A DNA stretch of 64,000 nt from Runella sp. CRIBMP (GCF_009905605.1 NZ_JAAAKZ010000016.1:57816-121815); one strand, 5' to 3'; shown: positions 38,394-49,113, counted from the first letter of the stretch. Notes: generated by a model not told the origin, from the sequence alone. Numbers and translations are program-made.

Positions 38394-41204
38394 TTATTTA
38401 TTGCCTTCGGTTCCGGCAGGCATTGCGGTTCCCAATCCCAACTGATTCCAGTTAATCAGCACGTTCCACACCATCGGGGCATCGTGGTGATTGATGTAGC
38501 GATGCAAAGGATTGAACGTAAACGCCACCAATCTTCCAGCGCCAACGGGAACGTTAAAGATACCGCCGTGTCCGACAATGGTCTGCTCGTTCCGTACCAT
38601 TCCCGAAAGCACATACGGTTCGTCCTTTTTAGGTTTAGCAGCGGCAGTTTCTTTCGTCGTTTTTTTATCTGGCAAGCCCATGATGGGGCCCGTATATTCT
38701 TCTTCTTCCTTCAATGGCTTGGTACCGTATTGCAGCACCATCATGTCGCGGCTGTACTTTTTGGTTTGCAACAACGGCGAAATACCTTTAAAAATCGGGA
38801 ACACTTCAGGATAACCGTATACGATCGGACTGTCAGATTTACGTATTTTGACATTCACTATCGAGCCCGGATGATAAAGCCCGGGGGTCTCTACTTTATC
38901 CAGATCGCGGGTAATACCCGTTTCGGCAATCATTGTTGAAGTGTTGTCCAAGGTAACTAATACGCCACCAGCTTCTACAAACAATTTCAATTGGTTAACA
39001 CCCTCAAAGCCTGGCCCGCCTGTCATGTCGGTTGTAGCATCAGGAAAACCATGAGATGGAAATTCGGGCGTTTTGGTATAGGGCAATGGGCCAAATTTTT
39101 TGTCGATTTCGTGAATAAAATCGCTAGCCGTCCCGCGCATTTTAGGAATGACAATAACGTTGTATTTTTTGTGTAAATCACCCGCTTTCAAATCATCTTT
39201 TTCAATGGATGTATACGGAATACCGCGTTGGTCAAACGTAAAACGTACCCACCCTTCATCCTGCGTATTGAACCAACTGTGATAAATAGCCACCCGTGGC
39301 AACGTCACTTCGTGTTGTTTGACAGTAGCGGTAGCCGTAGTAGCCGCCAAATCCAGCCCAAACTGCGACGTGATGCTTTTGGCTTCGTCGGCCGTGATCC
39401 CCTGCAACACTACCGAACCCGCCGACAGGGTATCTTTTACACCCTCCAAAGTCGTTTTAGCCTCCAAAACCATTGCTTTGCTCGTTTTATTCTGATTTTT
39501 CAACCAGTACAATGCCGGCAATACCGTGTTTTGGGCTTTATAATGAATGACATAATTTATCCCCTCACCGTCTACTTTACCCGTATATTTTGCATCTTCA
39601 GTCAGTAATTTAAGGTCACTTGCTGCGTAGCTGACGTTGTCAAGTGCTTTTACATCTACGCCATCTAAGTACCCTAACGTCCACGCAATATCATCATAGG
39701 ATGGTTGTTTGGTATCTTTCGGATAATTTTGTTTGGTCAACAATGATACGGCCAAGTTGCGATAAGGCTGCTCCAATAAAACCACGTAATCGTCTGAAGT
39801 CGATTTATGCACTTCAATTCCCTGTCCGCGTAATTGATTCACCAAATACGCGGCCATCACTGGGTCGCTTTGTTTTTTAGGGATAACAAACGCGCGCGGC
39901 GTTTCTTCTTTGCCTTTTTTAATGGCATTTACGCCTTTTTGGTAAAAATTGGTCAACAACAAACGCCGGTTATTGGCCGCATACGTAAGTCCCGCCAACA
40001 CCCCCGCCTGCATGTAGTTGATGTTGTTGCGGTACGACCAGTTTACTTTTTCCGTGGCTGGATTGGGGCGATACCATTCTTTGCTAGTGACGGGGTCGCC
40101 CGAATATTTTTGATTTGACAAATCCCGCACGTAAGTAGTAGCCCCTGCATTGCCGAAGGTCTCATAAAAACGCCCGACGGAATTGTGGTTGTTGGCGATA
40201 AAGAATGCGTAGCCTGGATTCCAGCCATCGTAAAAAGCCCACGTAAATACCCCTGGCAATCCCTGGGCCGCCAAAGCCGTCATTTCGTGGTTGGCCATGG
40301 TCTGCCACTCACCGATGGTTATTGGGTCAACGGCATCGTTGTAAGGCCCAGTTCCTGTTGAAATATATAACAATGGCACCGACTCGTGCAGATCCAGCAT
40401 GACCGTGGGGTGCCAGTCAAAATAAATTTTGTACATGGCCTTGGTCAACGCCTGCGACATTTGCAGCCCGTCGCGGTTATTGTCGTGGTACGTGTATTTT
40501 CCCCAATACGGTACGCGCGGAAATCCGTCGTCGTAGTCTTTACGATTTTTGGTGTAGCGATTGTACCAATCCACCTGTTTGTCCCAACCGTCGGGTTCTG
40601 ATACCGGATTGATGATAACAATGATATTATCGCGAATCGTTCTAATATCTTCTGTTTGCCCAGTAATGAGGCGATAAGCCAGTTCCATGAGCATTTCGGG
40701 AGAACCCATTTCGGGCGAGTGAAGCCCCCCATTGAGGTAATACACGGGTTTGGTATCACCCAGCATTTTCTCCATTTCTTGCGGAGTTAGCTTGCGAGGG
40801 TCAGCCAACAACGCCAGTTGCTTTTGGTAATGGGCAATCCGCTTCATGGCATCCTGATTACCGATGGCAATCAGCTGAATGGGGCGTCCTTCTTCGCTGA
40901 TTCCCTGTTGTTGAACCGTAATAAAAGGCGACGTTTGGGCCAGTTTTTGAAAATACCCGTAAATCTCGGTCGTATGGTGCAATACACCTGGCGCGCCAAT
41001 GATCTGCCCAAAATGTTTACGCGGTGAAGGCACCTTAGGGTCGTCAATCAAATTAAGGACCGAAGAAGGCAAAAACCGCCTATCTGTGGTATACTCCCTG
41101 ATTTTTTGGTTGTAAACTTCGTCAATCTGCTGCGCTTGCACAGCAGCCATTGAAAACGTAAGGCAGGAAACAACAAATGGTTTTAGTAAGTGTTTGAAGT
41201 GCAT
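38394..41204 (-). CDS. Secreted M14-family zinc carboxypeptidase, paralogue 2
   Basis: 936 aa with signal peptide ending VQAQ. Same architecture as paralogue 1: HSPE in GGLHSPEMGSPEM (zinc His/Glu), third His in MLDLHESVP, and the same C-terminal region ending FNPLHRYINHHDAP. Both keep the zinc site, so both are probably active with different substrate range. Tandem duplication is evident from near-identical N-termini (FGQIIGAPGILHRTAEIYG versus FGQIIGAPGVLHHTTEIYG). Confidence 0.88.
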   Translation of the reverse strand: MHFKHLLKPFVVSCLTFSMAAVQAQQIDEVYNQKIREYTTDRRFLPSSVLNLIDDPKVPSPRKHFGQIIGAPGVLHHTTEIYGYFQKLAQTSPFITVQQQGISEEGRPIQLIAIGNQDAMKRIAHYQKQLALLADPRKLTPQEMEKMLGDTKPVYYLNGGLHSPEMGSPEMLMELAYRLITGQTEDIRTIRDNIIVIINPVSEPDGWDKQVDWYNRYTKNRKDYDDGFPRVPYWGKYTYHDNNRDGLQMSQALTKAMYKIYFDWHPTVMLDLHESVPLLYISTGTGPYNDAVDPITIGEWQTMANHEMTALAAQGLPGVFTWAFYDGWNPGYAFFIANNHNSVGRFYETFGNAGATTYVRDLSNQKYSGDPVTSKEWYRPNPATEKVNWSYRNNINYMQAGVLAGLTYAANNRRLLLTNFYQKGVNAIKKGKEETPRAFVIPKKQSDPVMAAYLVNQLRGQGIEVHKSTSDDYVVLLEQPYRNLAVSLLTKQNYPKDTKQPSYDDIAWTLGYLDGVDVKALDNVSYAASDLKLLTEDAKYTGKVDGEGINYVIHYKAQNTVLPALYWLKNQNKTSKAMVLEAKTTLEGVKDTLSAGSVVLQGITADEAKSITSQFGLDLAATTATATVKQHEVTLPRVAIYHSWFNTQDEGWVRFTFDQRGIPYTSIEKDDLKAGDLHKKYNVIVIPKMRGTASDFIHEIDKKFGPLPYTKTPEFPSHGFPDATTDMTGGPGFEGVNQLKLFVEAGGVLVTLDNTSTMIAETGITRDLDKVETPGLYHPGSIVNVKIRKSDSPIVYGYPEVFPIFKGISPLLQTKKYSRDMMVLQYGTKPLKEEEEYTGPIMGLPDKKTTKETAAAKPKKDEPYVLSGMVRNEQTIVGHGGIFNVPVGAGRLVAFTFNPLHRYINHHDAPMVWNVLINWNQLGLGTAMPAGTEGNK

Positions 41205-41412
41205 AGTAGGTTAGGTTAGGGCAACATAATAAAGGATGAAGTAAAGAATTTTAAAGATTGCACTATATAGTTTTTATATCAAGCGCTAATAAAATTTAAT
41301 TTTAAGTTTGACCAAACACCGTCAATTGCATTCCAAAACTGGAAAGCGGTTACGTATTAATTTCCTATTTTTGGCAAAACAACCCTTTCACGTAATAATC
41401 ACTTACTTAGCC

Positions 41413-44400
41413 ATGTTAAAACCTCTTTTTAGCGTACCCATTTTTGCAGCCATTTACGCTTTCATCCCTTTGCTTTCAGTAGCCCAATCGGAAGTTCATT
41501 TTGCCACCCACCCCACCCTCAGCCCTGACGCTAGTACGGTGGTCTTCGCGTACGAATCTGACCTCTGGAAAACAGACTTAGGGACGGGCCTCACCACCCG
41601 TATTACGGCCATGCAGGGCAGCGAATCACGCCCGCGTATTTCGCCCGACGGCAAGTGGCTGGCGTTTAGCGGCACCGAAAGCGGCAACAGCGACGTCTAC
41701 CTTATGCCCATCGAGGGTGGCACCATCCGACAGCTCACCCATCACAGCACCTACGACTTGGTGGAGGCGTGGTCGTGGGATTCGCAAACCATTTATTTTG
41801 AGTCAGGTCCACAAAACGGAGGAACTACGTTTGCGATTTCAATCAAAGGGGGAACGCCCCGCCGTCTGTTCAAACATTATTTCAACCGTACCCACAACAT
41901 CGCCGAAAGCCCAACGGGAGAGTTGTTTTTCAACGACACTTGGGAAAGCGACGACCAGGCCATGCGCAAAGGCTACAAAGGCGATTTTAACCCTGATATT
42001 CAATCGTACAACCCCAAAACCAACGCTTACAAAAAATACACAGAGTACCGAGGCAAGGATATGTGGGCTACCATTGACCGCAATGCCAACATATTTTTTG
42101 TCTCCGATGAAGCCAACGGTGAGTATAATCTTTACACCTTTCTCAACGGTCAAAAAACGGCTTTGACGAGCTTTAAAGAATCCATCAAACGCCCGCAAGT
42201 AAGCGCCGACGGCCGTAAGGTAGTGTTTGAAAAAGATTATCAGCCCTGGATTTACGACGTAGCCACCAAAACCAGCGCGCCCGTCAAGCTCAACATTGTC
42301 CGCAATTTTACCCTTTCCAAAGGCCAAGACTTTAAAGTGAATGGCAATATTTCAGCATTTGACGTTGCCCCCGACAACAAGAAACTGGCCTTTGTCGCAC
42401 GTGGAGAGCTCTTTGTTTCCGACCTAGAAGGCAAGTTTGTCAAACAACTCAAAACCACCCCCAACGAGCGGGTGTTGGAAGTAAAATGGCTCGCCGACAC
42501 CATAACCCTGTTGATTGGCCAAACGGTTGGTGGCTATCAAAATTGGTTTACAATTCGTGCCGATGGCAAAGGTGTGCTTACCCAAATCACCAAAGAAACC
42601 CAAAGCAACCGCCAAATTTCGCTCAATAAAGACCGCACGCTGGGCGTCTACCTCAGCGGCCGCAATGAAGTCCGCACGATTGACCTCAAAACGAAGGAAA
42701 GTAAAACCGTTGTCAAAGATGAATTATGGGGGTTTTACAATGATTCGCCCCGCTTTTCGCCCAACAGCGAGTATGTGATGTTTACGGCTTTTCGCAATTT
42801 TGAAAAAGATATTTTTCTGCATCATTTGAAGAAAAACGAAACCGTCAACCTGACCAATACGGGCATTTCTGAAAGCGAACCGGTGTGGTCGCCAGATAGC
42901 AAATACATCTATTTTTCGTCTGACAGGCTCAATCCGAACTATCCTTTTGGGCCGCGTAAACAAAAGGTGTATAGACTGGCCCTGACCAAACTGGATGACC
43001 CGTACCGTTTGGAGAAATTTGAGGAGTTGTTTAAGCCCGAAGAAAAAAAGAAAGACGCCGAACCAGAAAAGAAAGTTGACGATAAGAAAAAGAAAAAAGG
43101 TCAAAAAGACGACAAGCCTAAAGCGGAAAAACCAAAAAAAGAGGAGAAACCCATCGAGATTGATTTGACGGATATATGGGAACGCATGGAACAGGTGGGG
43201 CCATCGTACGGCCAACAAGGTACGCCTGCCGTGATTCAGAAAGACGCCAAAACCTACGTGTACTATGTATCTGACCATCAGGAAGGAAACAACAAACTTT
43301 GGCGCAGCGTTTATGAGCCTTTTCAGAAAACCAAAACCGAAAAAGCCGACGATGCCGATGAGTATGAGTTGGTTCAGACAGGCGACAAATACTACATTTT
43401 AACCTCTGGAAAAATCAAGAAATTCAACTACGAAACCAATAAAGCCGACGAAATCGAAATCAATCATACCTTCCGTCGTACCTTGGAAGAGGAGTTTCGG
43501 CAGATGTACTACGAGGCGTGGGCGGGGGTTGAAGAGAATTTTTATAACGAAACTTTCCACGGAGCCGACTGGAAAGTTTTGCGGGACCGCTACGCTAAAT
43601 TCTTGCCGTTTCTCAACCGACGCGAAGATTTTAGAACGCTGTTTAACGACATGCTCGGCGAACTGAACGCGTCGCATTTGGGCTTTTATTCAAACGGAAA
43701 AGAAGAGGATGTTTTTTACAAATCGCAAACGATGGAATCAGGTGTCCTCTTTGACACGCAACGTCCTTACGTGGTGGAACGCGTAGTAAAACGCAGCGCC
43801 GCCGACAAACATGGCAAAAAAATATTGCCCGGCGATGTGCTGACGCACGTAAACGGGATGGCCGTGGATACGCTTCAAAACCGCGATTTTTATTTTACCA
43901 AACCCTCCAACGACACCGAGCTGGAACTGAGTTTTCGCCGCAAGGGTGTCGATACAGCTTACACCGTGCGAGTGCATCCGCAGGGTTCACTTTCGGGAAA
44001 TCTGTACGACGAATGGATGGATTGGAACCAGAAATACGTGGATGATAAGTCAAAAAACCGCATTGCGTACGTCCACATGAAAGACATGGGCTTGGGACAA
44101 TACGACAGGTTTGTGCAGGACATGACCCGCGATTGGTACAAAAAAGACGCTTTGATTTTGGATTTACGCTACAACACAGGTGGCAATGTTCATGATTTGG
44201 TCCTAAACTTCTTAGCCCAAAAGCCTTATTTGCAGTGGAAATACCGCGAAGGGACACTTACACCACAGCCCAATTTTGGCGTGGCGGCCAAGCCGATTGT
44301 ACTGTTAATCAACGAACAATCGCTATCTGACGCCGAAATGACCGCGACGGGCTTTAAGGCGCTCAAACTCGGCAAAATCATTGGCACAGAAACCTACCGC

Positions 44401-44610
44401 TGGATTATTTTTACTTCGGGTAAAGGACTCGTAGATGGCTCTTTTTATCGCCTACCCGCGTGGGGCTGTTATACTTTGGATGGAAAAAACATTGAAAAAG
44501 AAGGCACTGCACCCGATATTTACGTGAAGCAAACCTTCACCGACCGCCTGACCGACAAAGACCCCCAACTCGACAAAGCCATCGAAGAGATTTTGAAAGA
44601 CCTCAAATAG
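41413..44610 (+). CDS. Tricorn-like S41-family protease
   Basis: 1065 aa from ATG 41413 (MLKPLFSVPIFAAIYAFIPL), a signal peptide start; a frame open to 41308 is not used. Residues about 30-540 form TolB/WD-like beta-propeller repeats (LSPDASTVVFAYESDLWKTD). A lysine/glutamate-rich insert (EEKKKDAEPEKKVDDKKKKK) follows, then a PDZ domain and a C-terminal S41 core with the serine region NEQSLSDAEMTATG. This is the domain order of tricorn proteases, which degrade oligopeptides. The charged linker may be a flexible spacer in the periplasm. Starts after a short gap from the M14 genes, so both may serve peptide use. Confidence 0.88.
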   Translation: MLKPLFSVPIFAAIYAFIPLLSVAQSEVHFATHPTLSPDASTVVFAYESDLWKTDLGTGLTTRITAMQGSESRPRISPDGKWLAFSGTESGNSDVYLMPIEGGTIRQLTHHSTYDLVEAWSWDSQTIYFESGPQNGGTTFAISIKGGTPRRLFKHYFNRTHNIAESPTGELFFNDTWESDDQAMRKGYKGDFNPDIQSYNPKTNAYKKYTEYRGKDMWATIDRNANIFFVSDEANGEYNLYTFLNGQKTALTSFKESIKRPQVSADGRKVVFEKDYQPWIYDVATKTSAPVKLNIVRNFTLSKGQDFKVNGNISAFDVAPDNKKLAFVARGELFVSDLEGKFVKQLKTTPNERVLEVKWLADTITLLIGQTVGGYQNWFTIRADGKGVLTQITKETQSNRQISLNKDRTLGVYLSGRNEVRTIDLKTKESKTVVKDELWGFYNDSPRFSPNSEYVMFTAFRNFEKDIFLHHLKKNETVNLTNTGISESEPVWSPDSKYIYFSSDRLNPNYPFGPRKQKVYRLALTKLDDPYRLEKFEELFKPEEKKKDAEPEKKVDDKKKKKGQKDDKPKAEKPKKEEKPIEIDLTDIWERMEQVGPSYGQQGTPAVIQKDAKTYVYYVSDHQEGNNKLWRSVYEPFQKTKTEKADDADEYELVQTGDKYYILTSGKIKKFNYETNKADEIEINHTFRRTLEEEFRQMYYEAWAGVEENFYNETFHGADWKVLRDRYAKFLPFLNRREDFRTLFNDMLGELNASHLGFYSNGKEEDVFYKSQTMESGVLFDTQRPYVVERVVKRSAADKHGKKILPGDVLTHVNGMAVDTLQNRDFYFTKPSNDTELELSFRRKGVDTAYTVRVHPQGSLSGNLYDEWMDWNQKYVDDKSKNRIAYVHMKDMGLGQYDRFVQDMTRDWYKKDALILDLRYNTGGNVHDLVLNFLAQKPYLQWKYREGTLTPQPNFGVAAKPIVLLINEQSLSDAEMTATGFKALKLGKIIGTETYRWIIFTSGKGLVDGSFYRLPAWGCYTLDGKNIEKEGTAPDIYVKQTFTDRLTDKDPQLDKAIEEILKDLK

Positions 44611-44640
44611 AAATTCCGCTATCTTTGATGCCCCAATTTA

Positions 44641-44690
44641 ATCGGAAATCGGAAATCGGAAATCGGAAATCGGAAATCGGAAATCGGAAA
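44641..44690. repeat. 7-bp tandem repeat (AAATCGG)
   Basis: About seven head-to-tail copies of AAATCGG in the gap before the DUF4494 gene. A slippage-prone microsatellite that could change spacing to the downstream start. Confidence 0.85.
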
Positions 44691-44720
44691 TTCACAATTC
44701 ACTAAATCACTCATTACATT

Positions 44721-45233
44721 ATGCCAAGCTGGTACTTAGGAAAAATTAAATATCAACAGGAACAGGAAAACGGAGCGCTCAAATCCATCTCAGAAGCGTA
44801 TTTGGTTGATGCAGTTTCGTACACAGACGCCGAGGCGCGCCTGTACGGCATCGTGGCCGACAATACCCCCGACTTTCAAATCAGCAGCCTCACCCGCATG
44901 AAGCTGTCGGATGTGTTTCACTTTGAAGATGAAGGCGGCGAAAAATGGTTTAAATGCAAAACGTTTTACGTTTCTATCGACGACAGCAAAGGCGCTGCTA
45001 ACATTAAAGAGAAGAAAATTGTGAGTTTTATGCTCGTCAATGCCGACAGCCCTAAGCAAGCCATCGAGCGCATTGAAAAAAGCCTCGCAACCATGCTCAT
45101 TCCTTACGAAATCACCGACGTAAACCTGACGCCGATTCTGGAAGTATACCCCTACTCTCCCGAAGACGACGCGCAGAAAGTCCCCGCTGGCTTCCGACCG
45201 TTAGCAGAAGTACTGGCAGAACAGCAGGGTTAG
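44721..45233 (+). CDS. DUF4494-family protein
   Basis: 170 aa. The signature WYLGKIKYQQEQENGALKS, then YLVDAVSYTDAEARLYGI and KKIVSFMLVNADS, fits DUF4494, small cytoplasmic proteins conserved in Bacteroidota without established function. Single gene, followed by a terminator. Confidence 0.88.
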   Translation: MPSWYLGKIKYQQEQENGALKSISEAYLVDAVSYTDAEARLYGIVADNTPDFQISSLTRMKLSDVFHFEDEGGEKWFKCKTFYVSIDDSKGAANIKEKKIVSFMLVNADSPKQAIERIEKSLATMLIPYEITDVNLTPILEVYPYSPEDDAQKVPAGFRPLAEVLAEQQG

Positions 45234-45251
45234 GTTAGCGCCTGACAACAG

Positions 45252-45281
45252 AAAAGGGGCGCTGAGAAGTGCTCCTTTTTT
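45252..45281 (+). terminator. Terminator after DUF4494
   Basis: AAAAGGGGCGCT-GAGA-AGTGCTCCTTTTTT, stem with two mismatches and a clear T-run on the plus strand. Confidence 0.75.
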
Positions 45282-45377
45282 GCCTTTTTGTTGGATTTAT
45301 CACCCAACGGGATACTTTTACTGCGTAAAAAACGCATTGATTATCAAAACTTTAATACATCAACATTAAATACAGAA

Positions 45378-46961
45378 CTAATCCGTAGTCCAAACTCTCA
45401 TTGTTGAAGGATATGGACGATTCATCCATTGGTATGTACCATAAATTCCCACAATATATGGTTTAGAAGCTGAAGTAATACCAATGTCAGAAACGAAGGA
45501 AGTTACAGTTTTGCTCAATGATTTTCCCCATTGATAAAATCCATCCCAAGAAAAAGTAGCAACAAAGCCACTTTGGGTATTTGTGACTAAAAATGGCCCA
45601 CCAAAATCAGCGTTGCCACTAAAGTTTCCCGCAACTGCAATAAGAGCGAAATTACTACTTCCAGACATCGTAACTTTTACCCCTTCATCATCATTAATAC
45701 CGCCCCCTCTCACTAATACCCGCGCTACCAGTTTAGAAGAGTCATTATAGTCCCCTATGATATGCGCCAAAAACATATCTTTCCCACCTGAGGACCTTAC
45801 ATTTAGCGTGCCTGAATTAATAGTAGGCATGCTTAAATTATTCGAAAAATACCCTGTAATTAAGTCATCATTATTAATACCATTTGCCACGTCATCACCA
45901 TTACTCCCTGCTGAAAGTGACTTCACAATGTTCCCATTAATATCAAAATACGCTAAAAATAAATCTTTACCCCCGTTAGAGGTATGTGTTTTTGTACCAA
46001 ATGTGGCTGTGCCTGTAAAATACCCTACAACTCCAGAATTTTTATTAATGTCTTTAGCCTCATCGTCAACAGCTCCTCCTGCTCGCTGGGCCCATATGAG
46101 GTTTCCATTAGTATCATATCTAGCAATGAAAATATCTTTTCCTCCTGCGGAAGTCAATGAGATGTTATTAGATGGCGATTGTATCGTAAAATTTGTATTG
46201 CTAAAATAACCTGTTAGATATACAACTGAACCATTAATGGCAAGAGCCCTCCCTAAATCGCTACCACTTCCACCTGCTTTTCTTGCCCATAGTATATTTC
46301 CATTTGAATCGTATTTTGCCAGAAATATATCAGTATCACCCTGTGATGTAAGGGTATTTCCATATCCAAAGTCAACAGTCCCCGTAAAAATACCTGTAGT
46401 ATAAACATTCCCATCATTATCAATAGCAACATCGTATCCTATGGCATCTGTTACCTTTCGTTCCCATGAATTAGCGCCAAATCGAGCTATAAAGTAGCCA
46501 TCTTTATTCTCTTGAGACAATGGAGTTGAGTTCCATGCCCTACCTGTTACATAATATTCGGAGGTATTTAAACCTGGAGTTACTAAAGCAATAGAATTTG
46601 CTTCATCCGCGCCTGATGCATAGAAATATTCTCGTCCTAAAGTGCTTCCTATAATTGGTCTTGGGGGAGCATATTCGTCACTGTAGATATTTTCAGTAAG
46701 TTTTATCCACTGAATACCATTAAAATAATTTAAGCACCCGCAAGAAATATTATATATGATAGCTCCCCTTTCTGGCCCTTGAATCTGGTCTCGCTGCACA
46801 GTAGTTAGATTCGGAATTACTACCCCTTGGCTATTGGGAGAATTCGTATTGATATTTGGTTGTGCATTTCCAGGTGTTATTATTGTGTATTGTGCTCTTA
46901 ATGAGTTCCAAATCATTAAAAGGGAAAGAGATAACAACAAATTTTTCAAAGATACCCTCAT
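45378..46961 (-). CDS. Secreted beta-propeller-type repeat protein (SBBP-like)
   Basis: 527 aa, signal peptide ending LRAQ. After an N-terminal LTTVQRDQIQGPERGAIIYN segment shared with Bacteroidota fibres, residues about 150-480 contain repeats of the type GKDIFIARYDTNGNLIWAQR, then GYFTGTATFG, matching SBBP (beta-propeller) repeats. Extracellular or surface protein with unknown ligand. More AT-rich than its neighbours. Confidence 0.8.
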   Translation of the reverse strand: MRVSLKNLLLSLSLLMIWNSLRAQYTIITPGNAQPNINTNSPNSQGVVIPNLTTVQRDQIQGPERGAIIYNISCGCLNYFNGIQWIKLTENIYSDEYAPPRPIIGSTLGREYFYASGADEANSIALVTPGLNTSEYYVTGRAWNSTPLSQENKDGYFIARFGANSWERKVTDAIGYDVAIDNDGNVYTTGIFTGTVDFGYGNTLTSQGDTDIFLAKYDSNGNILWARKAGGSGSDLGRALAINGSVVYLTGYFSNTNFTIQSPSNNISLTSAGGKDIFIARYDTNGNLIWAQRAGGAVDDEAKDINKNSGVVGYFTGTATFGTKTHTSNGGKDLFLAYFDINGNIVKSLSAGSNGDDVANGINNDDLITGYFSNNLSMPTINSGTLNVRSSGGKDMFLAHIIGDYNDSSKLVARVLVRGGGINDDEGVKVTMSGSSNFALIAVAGNFSGNADFGGPFLVTNTQSGFVATFSWDGFYQWGKSLSKTVTSFVSDIGITSASKPYIVGIYGTYQWMNRPYPSTMRVWTTD

Positions 46962-47165
46962 GGCGTGGTTAGTAACGTGACATATTTTTCTTTTAAGAGC
47001 TTAACGTAGCTTTATTTTAGGTCAAAAACCAAAAAAGTTATCAAACGGTCTTGTTTCGCCACTCTTGGTTTTATCACCAATAGGTCTTTTTTGCTCTGAT
47101 TTTGGGGCAAAAAGATGATTATCAGGATGTTGGTAATAACACCAACATCGGCACCAAATACCTCG

Positions 47166-47990
47166 TTACTGCCTCCGCCGTGTAGTTGGGAAGGGCGGTG
47201 GTGTAGTCGGGGGCGTGGGGATTTGTTTTTTGGTTTGTGCCATATTTCCCATGTTGGTCGCTAAGTTAGTGAGATACACATTTCCTGAGCGAAACATCAA
47301 GTTGACGGCATACAGCCTATCTGAAGGTACTCCGTCAAAATGGGCGGGAATCCAACGGGGCATGTCCTTGATGATGTCCGCCAATTGTTGAAGCGTGACA
47401 AAAGAGCTATTTTTGAAGGTATGGAGCGTGGCCACGCTATCGGCTTGCACCAATATCACAAACGAATAAAACTCCGTAGCGGCGGGCGGGATATCCTTTA
47501 GTTTTTTTCGCAGATACCCCTGCAAGGCATACTCTCCTCCCCGAAACATCGGCTCTCCCGAAAATTCGTAGAACTCAACTTCATTTCCGTCCAAATCGTA
47601 GCAGTGCTTGTCCTTTCGCATTCCGTTGCGATACCATTCGCGGCGCTTGATACTGCCATCGGGATAATACACCTTGAACTCCCCAAACTTCTCATTGTTT
47701 TTGTAATCGGCAATCCAGTATAAATCCCCATTGGGATAAAAGCCCTTGGCAAATCCCTGACGAATCCCCTCCTTGTAATCCTTGAAATTGGTTTCGGTGA
47801 GCAACAGGCCCGCTTTATCGTAAATCCGGAGCGTGGCAAAGCGCTTTTTTTTATCGTAAAAAGTCACTTCTTCGTCGTGGGTAGAAAAGCTTTTACGCTG
47901 TACGGTGGTGGCCACGGTATCCGCTACAAAGGCGTTGGCCTCTCCTGCCAGCAGCCAACAAAACCCTAAACAAATGATGAAGATTTTCAT
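47166..47990 (-). CDS. Exported MORN-like repeat protein, 274 aa
   Basis: A signal peptide (MKIFIICLGFCWLLAGEANA) is followed by YwqK/MORN-like toxin-antitoxin-type repeats (FKVYYPDGSIKRREWYRNGM, GFYPNGDLYWIADYKNNEKF). The C-terminal proline tail may replace a TonB-type domain. Function unknown; often an envelope or signalling protein. Confidence 0.75.
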   Translation of the reverse strand: MKIFIICLGFCWLLAGEANAFVADTVATTVQRKSFSTHDEEVTFYDKKKRFATLRIYDKAGLLLTETNFKDYKEGIRQGFAKGFYPNGDLYWIADYKNNEKFGEFKVYYPDGSIKRREWYRNGMRKDKHCYDLDGNEVEFYEFSGEPMFRGGEYALQGYLRKKLKDIPPAATEFYSFVILVQADSVATLHTFKNSSFVTLQQLADIIKDMPRWIPAHFDGVPSDRLYAVNLMFRSGNVYLTNLATNMGNMAQTKKQIPTPPTTPPPFPTTRRRQ

Positions 47991-48081
47991 AGCCTCAAAC
48001 GTTTACTTATGCTGAAAAAGCAGTATAAACAACAAATTTCCCCACTAAAGTAATATAAATTCCATAAAAATCAGGGGTTGT

Positions 48082-49113
48082 TTATCGGCCATATTTTTCA
48101 AAAACGGGAGAAGACGCGCGCGGCTGACGAAACAGCTTCTGAAAAATAGGAACCTGCGCGGTAAACTTGATAATACCTTCTTCTAAAGGCACGGGCGGGA
48201 TAGCCAACAAATCTGCCACCTCTTTTCCCAACAAAAACCGCATCTGAGCCAACGGAAAATTTTGCAGCGCGGGCTGAGGGGCCTGTTGCTGAAGTACCTT
48301 GGTCAGCGCTTTGGTGAGGCCGACGCCTGCCTCCGAAGCCTTAAACTGTCGGAGAAAAATAGCACGGTCTAAATGAAATGCTTCGCGTAGATTAAGGGGT
48401 AAAAGGGGTTCTTCCACGCCCAGCAAAGCGCCTACCACGCTCCAAAAGTGAAGAAAATCGGCTTCATCAGCTTCGGCGGCGGTGATTCCCAACTTGCGAA
48501 GCCCCCGAATGACGATGTAAGAAAATGCCAGGTTGGTTCCCGCCATATCTTCCTGATTGATAGGCAGTCCCCAAGCGGGGTTCCATTGTTCGGCGTGTTT
48601 GGTAAAATACCGAATTACGGCGTGCATCAGGCGAATCTTAAGAACCCGAACCGCGTTGCGGCCGTTGCGCCAATCGCGTTCTTGCATGATACCGTACACA
48701 AATTCACCCGTTTCTTCCAAACGCTTGAAGGTATCATTTTTGATGCGTTGCGACAGCCAAAGCACCTGTGCTCCGTCGGCGGCGGCGTAGCAGTAAGGCA
48801 GTGAATAGCAACCTAATATAAGCGCGATTTGCTCGTTATATTTCCAAAAAAACGCCATTCCCTTGTCCATTTTGGCCAAATCGGCAAAATCAGGAAGACG
48901 GCTGTGTAAGGCAAAAAAAGTCTGAACAAAAGGTGGCTGCTCTTCGAGAGAGAGAAGTTCGGGATTCCCCAAAAAACGCATAAATTCAGCCAGTCGCACT
49001 CTGCCACCGTGAGCGGCGAGTTGTTCCACGACGGCATCAGCGTCAGCATCTCCCACTTGACGGTACGGTGTCAGCAGGTTATTATCAAAAATTCGGGTGG
49101 AAAGGATCGGCAT
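48082..49113 (-). CDS. MpaB/DUF2236-type oxygenase-like protein
   Basis: 343 aa. The block VLKIRLMHAVIRYFTKHAEQ, then LPINQEDMAGTNLAFSY, matches the heme-binding core (R-x-x-H-A-x-x-R) of the DUF2236/MpaB family, which includes rubber-degrading latex-clearing oxygenases and mycophenolic-acid-related oxygenases. Here the substrate is unknown. No signal peptide, so probably cytoplasmic. Minus-strand single gene. Confidence 0.8.
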   Translation of the reverse strand: MPILSTRIFDNNLLTPYRQVGDADADAVVEQLAAHGGRVRLAEFMRFLGNPELLSLEEQPPFVQTFFALHSRLPDFADLAKMDKGMAFFWKYNEQIALILGCYSLPYCYAAADGAQVLWLSQRIKNDTFKRLEETGEFVYGIMQERDWRNGRNAVRVLKIRLMHAVIRYFTKHAEQWNPAWGLPINQEDMAGTNLAFSYIVIRGLRKLGITAAEADEADFLHFWSVVGALLGVEEPLLPLNLREAFHLDRAIFLRQFKASEAGVGLTKALTKVLQQQAPQPALQNFPLAQMRFLLGKEVADLLAIPPVPLEEGIIKFTAQVPIFQKLFRQPRASSPVFEKYGR

